This document shows positions 1-7,429 of a stretch of 20,034 bases of DNA, in pieces. Below the pieces are notes generated by a model. That model was not told where the DNA came from, did not search any database, and saw only the letters and a list, made by a program, of their open reading frames with translations. Numbering within the stretch: position 1 is the first letter of the stretch; each line of letters begins with the position of its first letter. The translations under genes were made by a program, and so were the position numbers. The DNA comes from CAZKTF01 sp964555565 (GTDB taxonomy: Bacteria; Planctomycetota; JAJSAM01; JAKLKS01): positions 1-20,034 of the forward strand of contig CAZKTF010000038.1 of assembly GCA_964555565.1 (NCBI GenBank), given 5' to 3'.

Positions 1-92
1 CGCGGCGACACGCCATCCCGCGCGCCGGAGCGCCCTCCCGAGGGCGGTCCCCACCGCCCCCGCGCCCACCACCGCGACCGCGGGGCGGCGCC

Positions 93-96
<4 letters not shown>
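1..96 (-). CDS. NAD(P)-binding Rossmann-fold protein, N-terminus only (cut by window start)
   Basis: Only the first 32 codons lie in the window; the rest is beyond base 1. Read from GTG at 96-94, the peptide starts MRRRPAVAVVGAGAVGTALG. This is a basic lead-in, a hydrophobic first beta strand and then the dinucleotide-binding glycine motif G-A-G-A-V-G at residues 11-16, followed by the start of an amphipathic helix. That is the usual first strand-turn-helix of NAD(P)-dependent oxidoreductases such as DUF2520 Rossmann-like proteins, ketopantoate reductases or pyrroline-5-carboxylate reductases. The fragment cannot tell these apart. The start codon overlaps the thiD stop as GTGA, which implies translational coupling and membership of the rlmD-thiD operon. 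Confidence 0.72.
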
Positions 97-920
<824 letters not shown>

Positions 921-930
921 CGGGGAGCCG

Positions 931-938
931 ATCCTACC
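931..938 (-). promoter_or_regulatory. Possible -10 box GGTAGGAT before thiD
   Basis: On the minus strand GGTAGGAT ends 10 nt before the thiD ATG and overlaps the TAG stop of rlmD. It matches the GNTANNNT boxes before other genes here, but its spacing is longer than their 6-8 nt. It could be an internal promoter giving thiD a very short leader, or chance because the stop codon supplies the TAG. No -35 element is recognisable. Confidence 0.35.
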
Positions 939-2376
939 GCGCGCCCCGCGCGGGGAAGGCCACGGTGGCCACGGCCTCCAGGTGGTGGGTGTGGGGGAAC
1001 ATGTCCACCGGGAGGACCCGTTCCACGCGCCCCCCCAGCTCTACCGCCTGCCTCAGGTCCCGCGCGAGCGTCGGCGGGTCGCAGGAGACGAGCGCGAGCC
1101 GCCGGACGCCGCGCCCCCGCACGAGCCCCGGGAGGACCCCGGGGGAGAGCCCCTCGCGCGGCGGGTCCGCCACCGCCGCATCGAACTCCCCCAGCCGGTC
1201 GTCGCGCAGGGCCGTCTCCACGGGGCGGCGGAGGAAGCGGCAGTTGCGGATCCCGTTGCGCCGGGCGTTGCGCTCCCCGTCCCGCACCGCGGCGAGGCCC
1301 TCCTCCACCGCGAGGACCGACCCCGCGCCGCGCGCCAGCGCCAGCGCGAAGAGGCCCACCCCGGCGTAGAGGTCGAGGATCCGGCGCGCCGTGCCCGCGG
1401 GGATGGCGCGGCGGACCTCCTCCACGAGGACCTCCGCGGCCCGCGCGTTGGTCTGGAAGAAGGAGGTCGGGCCGACCTCGAACTCGAGCCCGCCGACGCG
1501 CTCCCTCCAGGACCTCCGGCCGAACAGGGGGCGCGTGACGTGCCCCAGGACGACCGGCCCCTCGCGGTCGTTCCGGTTGAGCGAGGCGCCGCTCAGGGCC
1601 GGCCGCAGCGCCCGCAGTTCCTCGAGCGCCTCCTCGAGCCCCTCCGGGTCCGCGCGCGCCGACACGAGGACCAGGTGGGCGTCCCCCGTGGCCCGCCCGC
1701 GCCTGAGGACCAGGTTGCGCAGCGCGCCCCGCCCGGTCTCCTCGTCGAAGGGGCGCACCCGGTGGCGGTCGAGGACCCCCTTCGCCGCGAGGACCTGCTC
1801 CACCGCCTCGGGGGGCTGGACCGGGCACTCCTGGATGTCCACGACCTCCCGGGAGCGGAGCCGGTAGAAGCCGACCTCCAGCGCCCCGGGGCGCCCGGAC
1901 ACGGCGAGCTGGACCTTCTCCCGGAACCCCCAGGGCTCCGGGGCCCGCGCGATGGGGACGACCGCGAGGGCGGCCTCGGCGGAGACCTCGTGGGCGAGGA
2001 GGCGCCGGAGGAGGTCCTCCTTGGTGCGGGCCTGGGCGTCGTAGCGCAGATGCTGCCAGGTGCACCCGCCGCAGGTCCCGAAGTGGCGGCAGCGCGGGGC
2101 CACGCGGGCCGGCGAGGGCTCGAGGACGCGGAGCGGCTCGGCCCGCCCGTACTTGCGGCCCGCCGCGGTGACGCGTGCCTCGACCACCTCGCCGGGGAGC
2201 ACCCGCGGGACGAACACGACGTAGCCCTCGTGCCGGCAGACGGCGTCCTCCCCGAAGGCCAGGTCCTCGACCCGGAGGCGGACGGTGTCCCCGACCCGCA
2301 GCGGCTTCGAGGGGGTGGAGGGGGCGCGTGGGGAGCGGGGGCTGCGCGCGAAACGGGGGGGGCGGGCCGGCGGCAC
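934..2376 (-). CDS. rlmD: 23S rRNA (uracil-C5)-methyltransferase, RlmD/RumA type with TRAM domain
   Basis: SAM-dependent RNA m5U methyltransferase of the RumA/TrmA family, 480 residues. An N-terminal TRAM RNA-binding domain (about 26-88) is followed by the [4Fe-4S] cysteines C96, C102, C105 (CRHFGTCGGC) and C184 (QECPVQ). The methyltransferase domain shows the SFFQTNARA segment (305-313), SAM motif ILDLYAGVGLFALALA (333-348), DPP at 404-406 and the catalytic SCDPPTLARDL loop with Cys432. The C-terminal DMFPHTHHLEAVA is typical of RlmD and RlmCD. The four Fe-S cysteines argue for rRNA (U1939-type) rather than tRNA (TrmA) modification, though RlmCD-like dual specificity cannot be excluded. The GTG start at 2376 lies 6 nt after a TACACT box with no Shine-Dalgarno sequence, so the mRNA is probably leaderless. 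First gene of the rlmD-thiD unit. Confidence 0.94.
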   Translation of the reverse strand: MPPARPPRFARSPRSPRAPSTPSKPLRVGDTVRLRVEDLAFGEDAVCRHEGYVVFVPRVLPGEVVEARVTAAGRKYGRAEPLRVLEPSPARVAPRCRHFGTCGGCTWQHLRYDAQARTKEDLLRRLLAHEVSAEAALAVVPIARAPEPWGFREKVQLAVSGRPGALEVGFYRLRSREVVDIQECPVQPPEAVEQVLAAKGVLDRHRVRPFDEETGRGALRNLVLRRGRATGDAHLVLVSARADPEGLEEALEELRALRPALSGASLNRNDREGPVVLGHVTRPLFGRRSWRERVGGLEFEVGPTSFFQTNARAAEVLVEEVRRAIPAGTARRILDLYAGVGLFALALARGAGSVLAVEEGLAAVRDGERNARRNGIRNCRFLRRPVETALRDDRLGEFDAAVADPPREGLSPGVLPGLVRGRGVRRLALVSCDPPTLARDLRQAVELGGRVERVLPVDMFPHTHHLEAVATVAFPARGAR

Positions 2377-2382
2377 GGGGGG

Positions 2383-2390
2383 AGTGTACC
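2383..2390 (-). promoter_or_regulatory. Predicted -10 box GGTACACT of rlmD (leaderless)
   Basis: Minus-strand GGTACACT is followed by six C residues and then the GTG start of rlmD. The spacing places the transcription start at or next to the start codon. The would-be -35 position (about 2406-2411) falls on the edge of the palindromic element at 2409-2574, and no TTGACA-like hexamer is seen. Confidence 0.6.
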
Positions 2391-2408
2391 GACGGCAGCC
2401 TTCCGCCT

Positions 2409-2574
2409 AGGGTGTGTTTGAGAACTCCAGCGTCGCACCGAGGCCGAGCGAGGCGGCCCCAGGCAAGGCGGGCCGCCGAAGACAGTGTCCCTGGAGCGAC
2501 ACGGCGAGGCGGCCCAACGCAGCATGGGGCCGCCGCAGCCGGCCGAATGCAGCGGGGGTTCTCGAACACACCCT
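2409..2574. mobile_element. MITE-like palindromic element with 20-bp imperfect terminal inverted repeats
   Basis: Left end AGGGTGTGTTTGAGAACTCC (2409-2428) matches the reverse complement of the right end (2555-2574) at 18 of 20 positions. Inside are two similar hairpins: GGCGGCCC (2452-2459) with GGGCCGCC (2470-2477), and GGCGGCCC (2508-2515) with GGGCCGCC (2527-2534). They flank a central stem GTGTC (2485-2489) / GACAC (2498-2502). The outer GGCGGCCCC and GGGGCCGCC can also pair with each other, so the whole element can fold as one long imperfect hairpin. It has no credible coding capacity. No target-site duplication is obvious (flanks ...GCCT and GAGC...). A non-autonomous transposable element or large REP-type repeat is the likeliest identity; this is inferred from structure only. 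Confidence 0.6.
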
Positions 2575-2635
2575 GAGCACGCCCCCGGATCGGCGGCCGC
2601 CGCCGGCCGGGGGGGACCGGGGCGCCGGGGGGCGG

Positions 2636-2719
2636 CTACGCCCCGGACCCGCGGCAGAGGGCGACGGCCCCCGCCGCGGCCACGAGCGCGCAGAGGAACA
2701 GGATCGCGACGACCACCAT
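2636..2719 (-). CDS. Possible 27-residue single-helix membrane peptide
   Basis: A short reading frame begins at ATG 2719 with a strong Shine-Dalgarno sequence GGAGG seven nt upstream. It encodes a peptide starting MVVVAILFLCALVAAAGAVA and ending in a short polar tail (LCRGSGA). About 20 continuous hydrophobic residues would make one transmembrane helix. The ribosome-binding site and the sharply hydrophobic composition, unusual among the Arg/Pro/Gly-rich shadow frames here, support it. It sits alone between the palindromic element and the SPFH operon, which runs the other way. No homology is recognised, no GNTANNNT box lies upstream, and it could be fortuitous. Confidence 0.35.
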   Translation of the reverse strand: MVVVAILFLCALVAAAGAVALCRGSGA

Positions 2720-2860
2720 GGCGACGCCTCCGAACCGGCCAGCCCCCGGCCTGTTGAACAAGTCCCGTGCCGTTTCCCCCGGAGGCAGGGGCCCCGTGAC
2801 CGTGCAACGGATGCAGGCCCGGGGATCGACCCTTTCGCGGTGACCCCCGCGGGGGGGGCC

Positions 2861-2868
2861 GCTAGCAT
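2861..2868 (+). promoter_or_regulatory. Predicted -10 box GCTAGCAT of the SPFH/zinc-ribbon operon
   Basis: GCTAGCAT lies 44 nt before the ATG at 2913. A start about 7 nt downstream would give a leader of roughly 37 nt containing the GGAGGAGA Shine-Dalgarno sequence at 2901-2908. The box matches the GNTANNNT motif seen at the other genes. No -35 hexamer is clear. Confidence 0.5.
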
Positions 2869-2912
2869 GGTGGGACCCCGGGGATGGCCGGGGCGAGACG
2901 CGGGAGGAGAGC

Positions 2913-4028
2913 ATGGGCATCTTCCTCGAGGTCCTCGAGTACCCGGGCGAGGTCGCGGACGAGATCGCGCACCGGATCCCGGAGACCGGCAGCGCCGACA
3001 TCAAGCTCGGGGCGCAGTGCATCGTCCGCGACTACCAGTGCGCGGTCTTCTACTCCGGCGGGAAGGGCGGCGACATCCTGCCGGGGGGGCGCCACACGCT
3101 GAGCACGCTCAACATCCCCATCATCACCAACCTCCTCTCCCTCCCCTGGGGGTTCAAGAGCCCCATCCGGTGCGAGGTGTACTTCGTCACCCTGAAGACC
3201 TTCACCGACATGCGCTGGGGGACCACGGACCCCGTGGCCTTCCGGGACAAGGAGTTCGGCCTCGTCCGCGTCCGCGCCCACGGGACCTACACCTTCCGCG
3301 TCGCGGAGCCCGCGGTCTTCCTCAAGACGCTCGTGGCGGGGGACAACTCCTTCACGACGGGGGAGATCCAGGAGCAGCTCCGGTCGATCGTGATCTCGCG
3401 CCTGAACGACTTCCTCGGCGAGAACCTCACCTCCATCCTCGACCTCCCGAAGCAGTTCAAGGAGATGGGCGAGGTCCTGAAGGTGGAGATGGGCGGCGAG
3501 TTCAGGAAGTTCGGACTGGAGCTCGGCCAGTTCATCGTCCAGTCGGTCTCGCCGCCCGAGGAGGTCCAGAAGGCCATCGACGCGCGCGCCTCCATGGGCG
3601 CGGTCGGGGACCTCGACCGCTTCCTCAAGTTCAAGGCGGCCCAGGCGCTGGAGGCCGCGGGGAGCGCCGGGGGCGGCGCCGCGGCCCAGGGGATGGGCCT
3701 CGCCGCGGGCCTCGGCGTCGGCGCGATGCTCCCGGGGATGATCTTCGACACGTCCCGCGGCAGCGCGACGAAGCCCGGAAAGGGGAGCGTCTTCTGCCCC
3801 GGCTGCCACAACGAGATGCCCGACGACTCCCGCTTCTGCCCCCGCTGCGGCAAGCAGGCCGTCGTGGCCATGCGCTGCATGAAGTGCTCCGCCGACCTCC
3901 CCCCGGAGTCGAAGTTCTGCCTCAAGTGCGGGACGCCGGTGGGGCAGAAGGTCTCCTGCCCGAACTGCCGCGTGGACCTGCCCCCGGGCGCGAGCTTCTG
4001 CCTGAAGTGCGGCGAGAAGGTGGCCTGA
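2913..4028 (+). CDS. SPFH/band-7 domain protein with three C-terminal zinc ribbons (YdjI-like)
   Basis: 371 residues. Residues about 30-225 match the SPFH family often labelled 'virion core protein' or YdjI: an early strand VRDYQCAVFYSGGKGGDILPGGRHTLST, IPII at 68-71, CEVYFVTL at 87-94, then VRVRAHGTYTFRV and a helical segment ending near EVQKAIDARASMGAVGDL. A Gly/Ala-rich linker (245-275) leads to three zinc ribbons: C295/C298 with C309/C312, C322/C325 with C336/C339, and C349/C352 with C363/C366. There is no membrane helix, so membrane association would need a partner or the SPFH surface. ATG 2913 follows GGAGGAGA by four nt. First gene of a three-gene operon in which every product carries zinc ribbons. 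In Bacillus subtilis, YdjI is encoded with PspA and the membrane proteins YdjG and YdjH, suggesting an envelope-stress scaffold here. That role is inferred. Confidence 0.88.
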   Translation: MGIFLEVLEYPGEVADEIAHRIPETGSADIKLGAQCIVRDYQCAVFYSGGKGGDILPGGRHTLSTLNIPIITNLLSLPWGFKSPIRCEVYFVTLKTFTDMRWGTTDPVAFRDKEFGLVRVRAHGTYTFRVAEPAVFLKTLVAGDNSFTTGEIQEQLRSIVISRLNDFLGENLTSILDLPKQFKEMGEVLKVEMGGEFRKFGLELGQFIVQSVSPPEEVQKAIDARASMGAVGDLDRFLKFKAAQALEAAGSAGGGAAAQGMGLAAGLGVGAMLPGMIFDTSRGSATKPGKGSVFCPGCHNEMPDDSRFCPRCGKQAVVAMRCMKCSADLPPESKFCLKCGTPVGQKVSCPNCRVDLPPGASFCLKCGEKVA

Positions 4029-5113
4029 CGACGGCCGTTCCCCGCGACGCGCCCCCGGCCGCGCTGCGCTTCCCCTGCCCCGGCTGCGGGGCGCAGCTCT
4101 CCTACGACCCCGCGCGGCGCGGCCTCCGCTGCCCCTTCTGCGGGGCGGAGCGCGGCATCGACGGCGGCGGCACCGTGGTGGAGCGGGACCTGGACGACGC
4201 GCTCCGGAAGGCCGGGGCCGAGCGGTCCGCGGGGGCGCGAGACGCGCGGCGGTTCGACTGCTGCGCCTGCGGTGCCTCCGTGGAGGTCCACCCGGAGGAG
4301 AAGTCGGTCCGGTGCGCCTGGTGCGGGTCCCTGGAGGTCGTGGAGGAGCCGCGCGACCCGAACCGCATCCCCCCGGACTCGGTCCTCCCCTTCGCCGTGG
4401 ACCGGGCGCAGGCGGAGTCCCTCTTCCGGCGCTGGCTCCGCTCCCTCTGGTTCCGGCCGAACGCCCTGAAGACCCGGAGCGCGATCGACGAGATCCGCGG
4501 CGTGATGGTCCCCTTCTGGACCTTCGACGCGCGCGCGGCGTCCTCCTGGACCGCCGAGGCGGGGTACCACTACTACGTGCCGGTCCGGGTCGGGAAGACC
4601 ACGGTCATGCAGCAGCGCACGCGGTGGGAGCCGGCCGCCGGGAGCCGCGAGGACCTCCACGACGACTGGCTCGTGTGCGCGAGCCGGGGGCTCGACGGGG
4701 GCCTCCTCCGCGCCGTCGAGCCCTTCGACCTGGCAGGGCTCGCTCCCTACCGGGACGAGTACCTCGCGGGCTTCGGCGCGGAGTCCTACGCCGTGGACGC
4801 CGCCGAGGCCTGGGGGCGGGCGCAGGCGGGGATCCTCGCCGAGCAGGAGAGGCGCTGCGGCCGGGACGTCCCCGGGGACACCCACCGGGGCCTCGCGGTG
4901 CGGACCACGCTCTCGGGGCGGACCTACAAGCACGCCCTCCTCCCGGTCTGGGTGGCGGCCTACCGGTTCCGGGGGAAGGCCTTCCGCTTCCTCGTCAACG
5001 GGCAGACGGGCGAAGTCCAGGGGGAGGCGCCCCTGTCGTGGGCGAAGATCCTGCTGGCGGTGCTTCTCGTCCTCGCGGTGGGCGGCATCGCGATCCTCGT
5101 GGCGACGCGTTAG
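4007..5113 (+). CDS. Two-zinc-ribbon protein with C-terminal transmembrane helix (YdjG-like)
   Basis: About 368 residues if started at GTG 4007. Two N-terminal zinc ribbons, C24/C27 with C42/C45 and a second CxxC pair in CCACG...CAWCG, precede a soluble domain of about 230 residues. That domain has paired aromatic strands, for example GVMVPFWTFDA and YHYYVPV, and KHALLPVWVAAYRFRGKAFRFLVNG split by short turns. A single C-terminal helix ILLAVLLVLAVGGIAILVAT would anchor it with the bulk facing the cytoplasm. Such proteins are often misannotated as PriA-like because of the ribbons; the layout is closer to YdjG-type partners of SPFH proteins. The start is uncertain: GTG 4007 overlaps the SPFH gene by 22 nt with no Shine-Dalgarno sequence, whereas a CTG at 4025 overlaps its stop as CTGA with an AAGGTGG upstream. 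There is no ATG near the first ribbon. Confidence 0.82.
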   Translation: MRREGGLTTAVPRDAPPAALRFPCPGCGAQLSYDPARRGLRCPFCGAERGIDGGGTVVERDLDDALRKAGAERSAGARDARRFDCCACGASVEVHPEEKSVRCAWCGSLEVVEEPRDPNRIPPDSVLPFAVDRAQAESLFRRWLRSLWFRPNALKTRSAIDEIRGVMVPFWTFDARAASSWTAEAGYHYYVPVRVGKTTVMQQRTRWEPAAGSREDLHDDWLVCASRGLDGGLLRAVEPFDLAGLAPYRDEYLAGFGAESYAVDAAEAWGRAQAGILAEQERRCGRDVPGDTHRGLAVRTTLSGRTYKHALLPVWVAAYRFRGKAFRFLVNGQTGEVQGEAPLSWAKILLAVLLVLAVGGIAILVATR

Positions 5114-5125
5114 GAGGGGAACGGC

Positions 5126-5806
5126 GTGAAGAACTGCGGCTCCTGCGGCGCGTGGATCCCCGACGTCGCGGGCTTCTGCCCCTCCTGCGGGAAGCCCGTC
5201 GGTTCCCCGCCCGCCGCGGCGGACCCCGGACCCGGGCCGGCCTCCCCGCCGGTCCCACCGCCGTCGGCGCCGCCCGGGGGGGCGCCTCCCGGCCCTCCCC
5301 CCATCGGGGAGGCGGAGCGGTTCGAGGCGGCCCGCCGGGTCCGCACCCTCGGGGTCCTCTACATCGTCCTCGGGGTCCTGGGATTCCTGGGCGCCATCCT
5401 GATGGTCGGGTTCGCGAGGGAGTCGAACGTGCGCTGGCTCGTCGATCAGGCCCGGGAGGAACTCCGCCGGAACCCGGACCGGTACTCCGCCGCGGAGCGG
5501 GAGAAGTTCGAGGAGGGCCTCGCGGATCTCGAGAGGCTCGCCCCGGACCTCCCCGTCCCGGCCCGCACCGCGACGATCCTGCAGGCGCTCTTCTTCGGCG
5601 CGCTCATCGTCTCCGGCGGGATGCTCCGGCAGGCGACGGGACAGACCTTCGGCATCGTCATGGGAGCGGGTCTGCTCGTGGCCCCGCTCTGCTCCTGGGT
5701 CAACTGCTGCTGCTTCGGCTGCTGCCTCCACCCCGTCCTGGGAGCCTACGCGCTCTACCTCCTCAACACGCGGGAGGTGAACGCGGCCTTCGCGACGGCG
5801 AGGTGA
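5126..5806 (+). CDS. Zinc-ribbon membrane protein with Cys-rich C-terminal hairpin
   Basis: 226 residues, started at GTG 5126 after a strong AGGAGG seven nt upstream, 12 bp after the previous stop. A single N-terminal zinc ribbon (C4/C7 with C18/C21) leads to a Pro/Gly-rich linker (24-60). Next come a membrane helix (about 75-96), a charged stretch of about 45 residues (100-145), and two or three more hydrophobic segments (about 149-167, 174-192, 200-213). The last loop is unusually cysteine-rich: CSWVNCCCFGCC at 189-200 holds six cysteines in 12 residues, a possible metal or disulfide site. No named family is recognised beyond 'zinc-ribbon domain-containing protein'. It completes an operon of SPFH plus two membrane-anchored ribbon proteins. 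Its stop is one base from the purB stop on the opposite strand. Confidence 0.82.
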   Translation: MKNCGSCGAWIPDVAGFCPSCGKPVGSPPAAADPGPGPASPPVPPPSAPPGGAPPGPPPIGEAERFEAARRVRTLGVLYIVLGVLGFLGAILMVGFARESNVRWLVDQAREELRRNPDRYSAAEREKFEEGLADLERLAPDLPVPARTATILQALFFGALIVSGGMLRQATGQTFGIVMGAGLLVAPLCSWVNCCCFGCCLHPVLGAYALYLLNTREVNAAFATAR

Positions 5807-5807
5807 G

Positions 5808-7253
5808 TCAGACGCGCACTTCCTCCTGCATCCCGAGCGAGCCCTTGTGGCGCTCCAGCACGGGGCGGACCTCGGCCGCGAGGAACTCCTCCACCTGGCC
5901 CGTGGCGCGGCCCGTGTGCCGGGCGGGCCCGGCCAGCGCGGGGATCTCCCCGCGGACCGCCGCGAAGGCCGGGTCGGCGGCGATCCTCTGGAGGAGGTCG
6001 TTGGGCTTCCCCTCGTCCTTGACGAGCCGGCCGGCCTCGCGCGCGTGGACGCGGATCCGCTCGTGGAGCGCCTGGCGGTCCCCGCCGGCCTCCACGGCGC
6101 GCATGAGGATCGCCTCGGTGGCCAGGAAGGGCATCTCGCGCCGGAGGCCGGCCTGCACGACGGCCGGGTGGACCACGAGGCCGCGCGCCACGTTCGTCCA
6201 GAGGATCAGGATGGCGTCCGCCGCGAGGAAGGCCTGGGGGACGGCGATCCGCTTGGCGGCCGAGTCGTCGAGCGTGCGCTCCAGCCACTGCTCGGCGGCG
6301 GTCCGCCCCGCGGTCTCCGCCGCCGCCATGACGACCCGCGCGAGCGCGGTCATCCGCTCGCAGCGCATCGGGTTCTGCTTGTAGGGCATGGCCGAGGAGC
6401 CCACCTGCGCGTCCTCGACGGGCTCCTCCATCTCCTTCATGGACTGGAGGAGCCGGAGGTCGTTCGCGAACTTGTGGGCCGACTGGGCCACGCCGGAGAG
6501 CGCGGCCAGCATCCCGGCGTCCACCTTGCGGCTGTAGGTCTGCCCCGTGACCGCGTAGGTCCTCTCGAACCCGAAGGCCCGGGCGATCCGCTGGTCCAGG
6601 TCCCGGACCTTCCCCTCGTCCCCGTGGAACAGCTCGAGGAAGGAGGCCTGGGTCCCCGTGGTGCCCTTGGCGCCGAGGAACCGCAGGCCCGCCCGGCGCC
6701 ACTCGATCTCGTCCAGGTCGAGGAGGAGGTCCTGGATCCAGAGGCAGGCCCGCTTCCCCACGGTGGTGGGCTGGGCGGGCTGGAGGTGGGTGAAGGCGAG
6801 GGCGGGCTCGGCCTTCCAGCGCTCCGCGAAGGCCGCGAGCGCGTCGATGACGTTCACGACCCGCGCCCGGACCATGTCCAGGGCCTCGCGCTGGAGGACC
6901 AGGTCGGCGTTGTCCACGACGAAGGCGCTCGTGGCGCCGAGGTGGATGATGCCCTTGGCCGCGGGGCAGCCGAGGCCGAAGGCGTGGACGTGCGCCATCA
7001 CGTCGTGGCGGACCTCGCGCTCCTTCGCCTCCGCGGCCTCGAAGTCGATCGCATCGCGCGCGGCCTCCATGGCGGCGACCTGGGCGGGGGTGATCGGCAG
7101 CCCGAGGCTCGACTGGGCGCGGGCGAGCTCGATCCAGAGGGAACGCCAGGTCCGGAACTTCCGCAGCGGGGAGAAGACCTCCGCCATGGCGGGGGAGGCG
7201 TACCGCTCGACGAGGGGGTCGCTCCAGGACGCGCGGGGGTCTCGGGCCGGCAT
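5808..7253 (-). CDS. purB: Adenylosuccinate lyase, eukaryotic (ADSL)-type
   Basis: Fumarase/aspartase-superfamily enzyme acting twice in purine synthesis: SAICAR to AICAR plus fumarate, and adenylosuccinate to AMP plus fumarate. The 481 residues follow the animal ADSL sequence closely from end to end, from SDPLVERYASPAM, KFRTWRSLW and LGLPIT to GRATGQVEEFLAAEV at the C-terminus. Active-site elements are RHDVMAHVHAFG (82-93), GIIHLGATS (101-109), the catalytic FTHLQPAQPTTVGKR region with H156 (154-168), and the flexible signature loop SSAMPYKQNPMR with S286/S287 (286-297). Start ATG 7253 is preferred over in-frame codons up to 7340 because it matches the ADSL N-terminus and sits exactly 7 nt after a TACGAT box without a Shine-Dalgarno sequence. 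Purine context genes are absent nearby. Confidence 0.95.
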   Translation of the reverse strand: MPARDPRASWSDPLVERYASPAMAEVFSPLRKFRTWRSLWIELARAQSSLGLPITPAQVAAMEAARDAIDFEAAEAKEREVRHDVMAHVHAFGLGCPAAKGIIHLGATSAFVVDNADLVLQREALDMVRARVVNVIDALAAFAERWKAEPALAFTHLQPAQPTTVGKRACLWIQDLLLDLDEIEWRRAGLRFLGAKGTTGTQASFLELFHGDEGKVRDLDQRIARAFGFERTYAVTGQTYSRKVDAGMLAALSGVAQSAHKFANDLRLLQSMKEMEEPVEDAQVGSSAMPYKQNPMRCERMTALARVVMAAAETAGRTAAEQWLERTLDDSAAKRIAVPQAFLAADAILILWTNVARGLVVHPAVVQAGLRREMPFLATEAILMRAVEAGGDRQALHERIRVHAREAGRLVKDEGKPNDLLQRIAADPAFAAVRGEIPALAGPARHTGRATGQVEEFLAAEVRPVLERHKGSLGMQEEVRV

Positions 7254-7260
7254 GTCAGCG

Positions 7261-7268
7261 ATCGTACG
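7261..7268 (-). promoter_or_regulatory. Predicted -10 box CGTACGAT of purB (leaderless)
   Basis: TACGAT on the minus strand, then seven nt (CGCTGAC), then the purB ATG. There is no Shine-Dalgarno sequence in between. It differs from the other boxes only in having C rather than G two bases before TA. Confidence 0.55.
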
Positions 7269-7328
7269 CGCCCGGCCGGAGCGGGAGGACGGAGGTTCGG
7301 GGGGCAGGCTCGGCGGTCGCCGTTCGAC

Positions 7329-7347
7329 CGGCGGCACCACGCCGCCG
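7329..7347 (-). terminator. GC hairpin after the small exported-protein gene, possible terminator
   Basis: Perfect 7-bp stem CGGCGGC (7329-7335) / GCCGCCG (7341-7347) with a 5-nt loop. It lies between the stop at 7430 and the purB promoter on the same strand. No U-tract follows, so any terminator function would be non-canonical. A second small stem, GGGTC / GACCC (7427-7440), overlaps the end of the upstream gene. The rest of the 176-bp gap holds nothing else recognisable. Confidence 0.25.
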
Positions 7348-7429
7348 CGTCGTGCAGGGCTGGATGGCGTCGGCGCCGCTTCCCCTGCCCCCGTACTCGA
7401 TGGTCTCCTTCGTCAGTCCCGGGGCCGGG

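Noticed and set aside
2414..4006. Upstream part of the long frame leading into the second zinc-ribbon gene
   Set aside because: It crosses the palindromic element and the SPFH gene out of frame, with low-complexity R/P/G/H-rich translation. Only the part from about 4007 has real protein features.
3287..5731. 814-codon minus-strand frame opposite the zinc-ribbon operon
   Set aside because: Antisense shadow typical of GC-rich DNA. The plus-strand proteins have CxxC ribbons, membrane helices and ribosome-binding sites.
7254..7340. N-terminal extension of purB to 7340
   Set aside because: The added 29 residues are low-complexity, do not match the ADSL N-terminus and would run through the predicted -10 box.
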